A stretch of DNA of 64,000 nt from Apostichopus japonicus (lineage: Eukaryota > Echinodermata > Holothuroidea > Aspidochirotida > Stichopodidae): the NCBI RefSeq assembly GCF_037975245.1, contig NC_092570.1, positions 203,501 through 267,500 on the forward strand. Direction: 5' to 3'. Both the position numbers and the translations under genes were made by a program. Numbering within the stretch: position 1 is the stretch's first letter; each line of letters begins with the position of its first letter. Of this stretch, positions 59,708-64,000 are shown piece after piece. A model generated the notes under the pieces. It did no database searches, had not been told where the DNA came from, and saw only the letters and a program-made list of their open reading frames with translations.

Positions 59708-61991
59708 CATTAAACTTTTTACGTTAAAACATAACTCAATGCTACACTTCAAGTATAATACACTACGCTCTTAAATGATATAGGGCAACACTCAACAATT
59801 GTAAAGAATAGTACAAACTTACCTAAACACCTCTTCATTTCTATACTCGCGATTAGATTTCTCCCTTTGTGATAAATGAACCGAACCAAGACATTCCTCA
59901 AAATTAAGACGGGGAATGAACTTCGTTCACGACATAATTACGACAGATAGAACATTTCTCTTTAATTTAAGACGAATGAAACAAAACATAGTATAGCCTA
60001 TTACCTGTCCACTCCCTCTCTGTCACCACACCCCTCTTCACTCAGCAACGATCTACTCACAACAAAAGAAAATCGCAAATGCCCTTTACATCAATAAACC
60101 TTCATTAATACTTTCATTATATAAGCCTTTAACTTTATCAAGTTCAAGTTTAGAACTCAGGAAGTGTATTAACCTCTGTATATACATCATAACCTTGTTG
60201 AGTGACGAGACACTGATCTCATACGCCACACAGCTTTTTCCGTACACACGTTCACTTACCATTGAGTTTGACTTTTGTTTGAGTACCCGTAAATTCATAG
60301 CTGTTCATATTTTCCGCATCAAAGGTTCCCGTTCGTCTAAACCCCGAGGCTGAAATTAGATTCCCGATAAGCCAGCTATAAGCCTACGACGCACGTTGGA
60401 ACTAGCATCAAGATTTTACATGTGTAGAGATCTAGACATCAGCTAGCTATCTAGAGGGTTGCTCAGATGTTGTCCACTGCCATAACGATTCAGTACTTTT
60501 CACGGTAAGGAACGGAGTACGTTGTTCCCATTTAAACTATTTCCGCATACTGAACACCAGGACCTCCTTTCTAATTTGTAAGATGGAAATCGTCCATTTT
60601 GGGGATCTTGGAAATAAATAACTGATTTAAACTTGAAGCTAAAATACTTGACAGTTTTATTTGCTCGAGCGGCCATGAGAAGTGTTAATGCTTAGTCCGC
60701 CAGAATGGGATCTGGTTTAAGGTGCCAAATTATTTAGAGAAGAACAGAAGTTAAACGGCGGCTGACATGGACAAAGCATTTTGTATATGAATACACGTCG
60801 GTATTTCGCAAAGTCAACGCAGAGCTGTCAAGTATCGTATTGCAGCAGGACTAGATGTAGTTCCACGATATGTGTTGATGCGGTGAAATTTACCGAAGCC
60901 ATTTACAAGATTGTGGTCGACATTCAACGGCATTCATTGAATTAACACAAAGTTAGAGAATCGTTTGCGCAATATTGTGGTACATAGTGAATGGTAAGCT
61001 TATTTGATTGATTGATTCGTTTTCTTGATTTTATGTTTTTCTTATAGGTTCTAAACTATAGGTCTAATATCGTGGTAAGCTTTGGGATGTGAGAGGGGTG
61101 GAGGTATGGTAAGGGTTAGGTGTGGGGAGTTATGTGCAATCCATCTGTTTTGCCCTCAGTGATATAGTCTTAATTAGTGAGTGAATGATGTCATCAGGGC
61201 AATCAGCTGGAAAAAAACATGTTGCTTTTCAATATCTTAATCATGTATCCACAGAGAAGAAAAATGTTTCTGCAAAATAGCTTCATTTTGATGGAGTTCA
61301 AAAGTTATACAGAGAACATAACAGGTCAGCAAACATCCAGATGTATCAAGTTTCAATGCTGAATCAACAAGAGGAATATAAAAACCGCTTTTGAGAACGT
61401 ACACCTGGTGACGTCACAGACCACCCGCTGTGCATGATCTTCCTGGAGTTGAAATGGGGATTTCAGCTAACATTGTGAATAATTTATCATTTTCAAACAT
61501 TCTTTAACATTATCTGCCCGGAATACACATTTAGGAAAACAAGATTTATTGTAATTGTCGAAGAGTTAAGTACTAAACCTTAAGTGATTTACAGCTTTGT
61601 GCTTGATTGATACATTCGTTATTCTTCATTCTTACCAAATGACCATCTGGTTAGAAGAATTTGGCTACATTTTAGTCTCGAGCTCGTAACAGAAATAATG
61701 TGATTTGCAATTAGGCTAATTAGGCTAATTATGCTCATGTTCACTACTCGTTGTGTGATTTCTGTGTATTAATAGCAGACAAGTAGTTCGAGCACAACAT
61801 CACTGTGATAACGACTATAAGTAGAACCTTTACCTTAAATGCAGAGTATCTAGATTTCCGAAAGACCCCCCCCCCCCACCCCTCCCGAGTAGTACGACTA
61901 AACTTGTACAAATCCACGGGGCGAGAAGGCCTTCGAGCACTATATATGATAGGACACCAGGAAGAGTACGATATATATATATATATATATA

Positions 61992-63660
61992 CAGGCGCGT
62001 ATCCAGGATTTTCTAACCCGGGGGGCGCGAATTACCATCTAAGCGGAGCGCCACCATCGGTTGGCGCGGAGCGTACAAGAAAATTTTTGGTGTTGATACC
62101 CCCCAGATCACCGGAAATGGCACTTCTCGGGCTTGAAAATGGCGAACCAGATGTACACTTTTTGCCTGAGAACCAAGTATATCCCAAAAGTTTTTTTTTT
62201 CATCCATAACCTTTTTGAAGATTTTCACCAGTCACACATCATGTTCGTCCTCATTGCATGCCCTATGGATCATTGCTTTTGTAGGTGATTCTACGTCACC
62301 GCCCACAATATCCGAAAACCCCACTTTTCAAGGTTTTAAGCCGATTATTTGTTGAGAATCTGAAAATTCACATTTCTCGTGAATAAAAATCACTTGAAAA
62401 CATACCCATGATGTTGCAGAAAATTCAATCTATGGACAAGTAATATAGAAAAACCTCCTTGAACCCCTAATAGACAGGTCAAAATTGCACGAGTAGAAGA
62501 AAGTATGATGAAGAATGTTGGTGAGGAAATTTTCTAAAATTCCGACACAGTTAATTGATTGGTGTAGAAATATTGCAACCTCTTATAATGGCTATTATAA
62601 AACTTGGTTTCGGAACTGAAAAATAGGAGATATTTCCGATATCAGGTATATCGAAAGCGAACACTACACACTTAGGCGTAGGTCCCGTAGGAGGCGGGGG
62701 CTGATATTGGCATCGATATGTTGAACGCGCGCGAAGCGCGCGAAAAATTTCGGCTTTTTTTCGGGCAAGTCGTTACAGCCCCAAATCCAATTTGGCTCCT
62801 ACGCCTTTGACTACACACATAAACAGTTTTTTGAGGCTGTTCATCGTGGAACATGCATTCAATGCTCACTGATATGATCTTATATCTGCTCTTTGCTTTA
62901 CAAATTCGAACAGGCGTGTAGCGAGTAATTGCCAAGGGAGGGGCGAAGCCTGTAGGCAAACTATCTAAGCGAAGCGCCACCATAGGTTGGCGCGAAGCGT
63001 ACAAGAAAAATTTTGGCCGAAAATGCCTCCCAGATCGCTGGAAATGACACTTCCCAGGCCTTGTAAGTTGCATCTAAGCATTGTCTATTTTGAAATTACT
63101 AGCGATGTCATAAAGAAAATTTGCACGGGGGGGGGGGGCGGTCGCCCCCTTCCCGAAATGCGTCATGTTCCCCGACGACGCGGTCGAGTTCAAGACCAGC
63201 CACAGTTGGTTCCATATAGCACAATTGTACTACAATTTATACAATTGTTAAAGGCGTCCATACACACACACGCGTTATGATAGACCATATACAGTATTTA
63301 TATAGATACATTAGTGAGAGAGGAAAAATGGAAATGTCAAAAATGGAGTTGTCGGTGTAAGGGGTAGGGTGAGGCGCACACCCCCTCCGTAATCCTTGAT
63401 CTGTCACTGGCTACCCTGTGTATATAATAAGGATCAGCGCTTTAACTATGACTGTTCCTCTTTCTCTTCCCGAGGTCTTGGCTCTCTTTTACTCCCTCCT
63501 TTTCTCCTTTTTCTCTCTTTTTTCTTTTTCTTTTCCCTTCCTTTCTCTCCTCCTTTTCTTTTTTTCCCCTCTTTTTTCCCTTTTTTCTTCTCTTTTTTTG
63601 TCTCTCCTCTTTTCCTTACCCGGGGGGCGCGCGCCCCCAACGCCCCCCCTGGATACGCAC

Positions 63661-63663
<3 letters not shown>
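61992..63663. mobile_element. Composite hAT-like element, copy 2
   Basis: Same ends and interior as copy 1 (37007-38962) with scattered substitutions, inserted in a TA repeat on both flanks so a target duplication cannot be read. It carries the same nested element at the same position (62671-62809), but that element has lost about 294 internal bases. Minus-strand frames here (62672-63073) are coincidental. Confidence 0.78.
62671..62809. mobile_element. Internally deleted nested hAT-like MITE
   Basis: The ends (C.TAGGCGTAGG and CCTACGCCTTTG) and the ACTACACA duplications (62663-62670 and 62810-62817) match those in copy 1. Only 139 bp remain of 433. Confidence 0.75.

Positions 63664-63721
<58 letters not shown>
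63664..63721. repeat. (TA)n microsatellite
   Basis: It directly abuts the right end of composite element copy 2; the left flank of that element is also TA-rich (61974-61990). Confidence 0.95.
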
Positions 63722-63723
<2 letters not shown>

Positions 63724-64000
63724 CTTCGTCGACTTGACTTAAATGATATCACAGGATCATTTAGGCAAACTCATTACCGAATGCCATTGAACGTCTCTGT
63801 AACACTATTCCCGATCAGTCTGTGAGCATCAAATAACACAGACGATGTCTTAATAAAGAAAACGACCTGACCTTGTTAACTGAACTCTCACCTTGTTCAA
63901 TCACGTGAGTAATCTTATACATAACTCATCTTTCAACTTCATTAAAGGTATGGCAGATCACAGACATCGCACGAAGTTCATACATTAACTACTACAAACC
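63722..64000. other. Window end, no feature seen
   Basis: Unique AT-rich sequence without an open frame of note. Confidence 0.5.

Larger units (their letters stand above)
57184..61991. other. No gene seen; low-complexity tracts
   Basis: It contains a G-rich tract (57933-57980), a C-rich CCCCGCCCCT tract (58345-58395) and a long (TA)n (59611-59703). Frames at 57628-58077, 58732-59127 and 60086-60298 have no splice, start-context or family support; the first runs into the poly-G tract. Confidence 0.5.

Noticed and set aside
62672-63073. 133-codon minus-strand frame in composite element copy 2 (and similar frames in copy 1)
   Set aside because: The frame crosses nested element boundaries, is interrupted in copy 1, and resembles no transposase.

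Overview
The window is eukaryotic, animal nuclear DNA: genes split by GT-AG introns, roughly two-thirds AT, many minisatellites, and non-LTR and hAT-like transposons. Two conserved metazoan genes are recognisable. The repeat style suggests a marine invertebrate, perhaps an echinoderm such as a sea cucumber; that placement is a guess, since no species-diagnostic sequence is present.

Left part (1-7.5 kb, + strand): the last six coding exons of TAF6, a TFIID subunit. They cover the HEAT-repeat domain and a Ser/Pro-rich tail; the N-terminal histone fold lies off the left edge. Its introns are largely 36-, 42- and 58-bp tandem arrays, and a 94-bp array follows the stop codon.

Middle (12.8-40.5 kb, - strand, convergent with TAF6): a complete-looking angiomotin-family gene (AMOT/AMOTL), a junction and Hippo-pathway scaffold. 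I assembled eleven coding exons whose reading phases agree at every junction (about 823 residues). Its introns hold most of the minisatellites. One 61-bp array in intron 7 is made of about 42 tandem copies of the 3' end of exon 7 together with its 5' splice site. Intron 1 also carries a 5'-truncated LINE sitting inside a minisatellite, with a perfect 44-bp palindrome at its 5' end.

Right part (40.5-64 kb): mostly transposon-derived or unassigned. It holds a 4.85-kb element with CACTG...CAGTG inverted ends, TA flanks, clustered TTAGTCA motifs and an internal CRE/CCAAT/TATA promoter pointing inward. It also holds a deleted LINE reverse transcriptase, two copies of a composite hAT-like element that share the same nested insertion, and a 44-bp palindromic insertion with a perfect 8-bp target duplication. 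One intronless 430-codon gene of unknown family (55.2-56.5 kb) carries a candidate PP1-docking motif.

Tandem arrays make up about a quarter of the window. Most long open frames are by-products of array periods divisible by three and are not annotated as genes.
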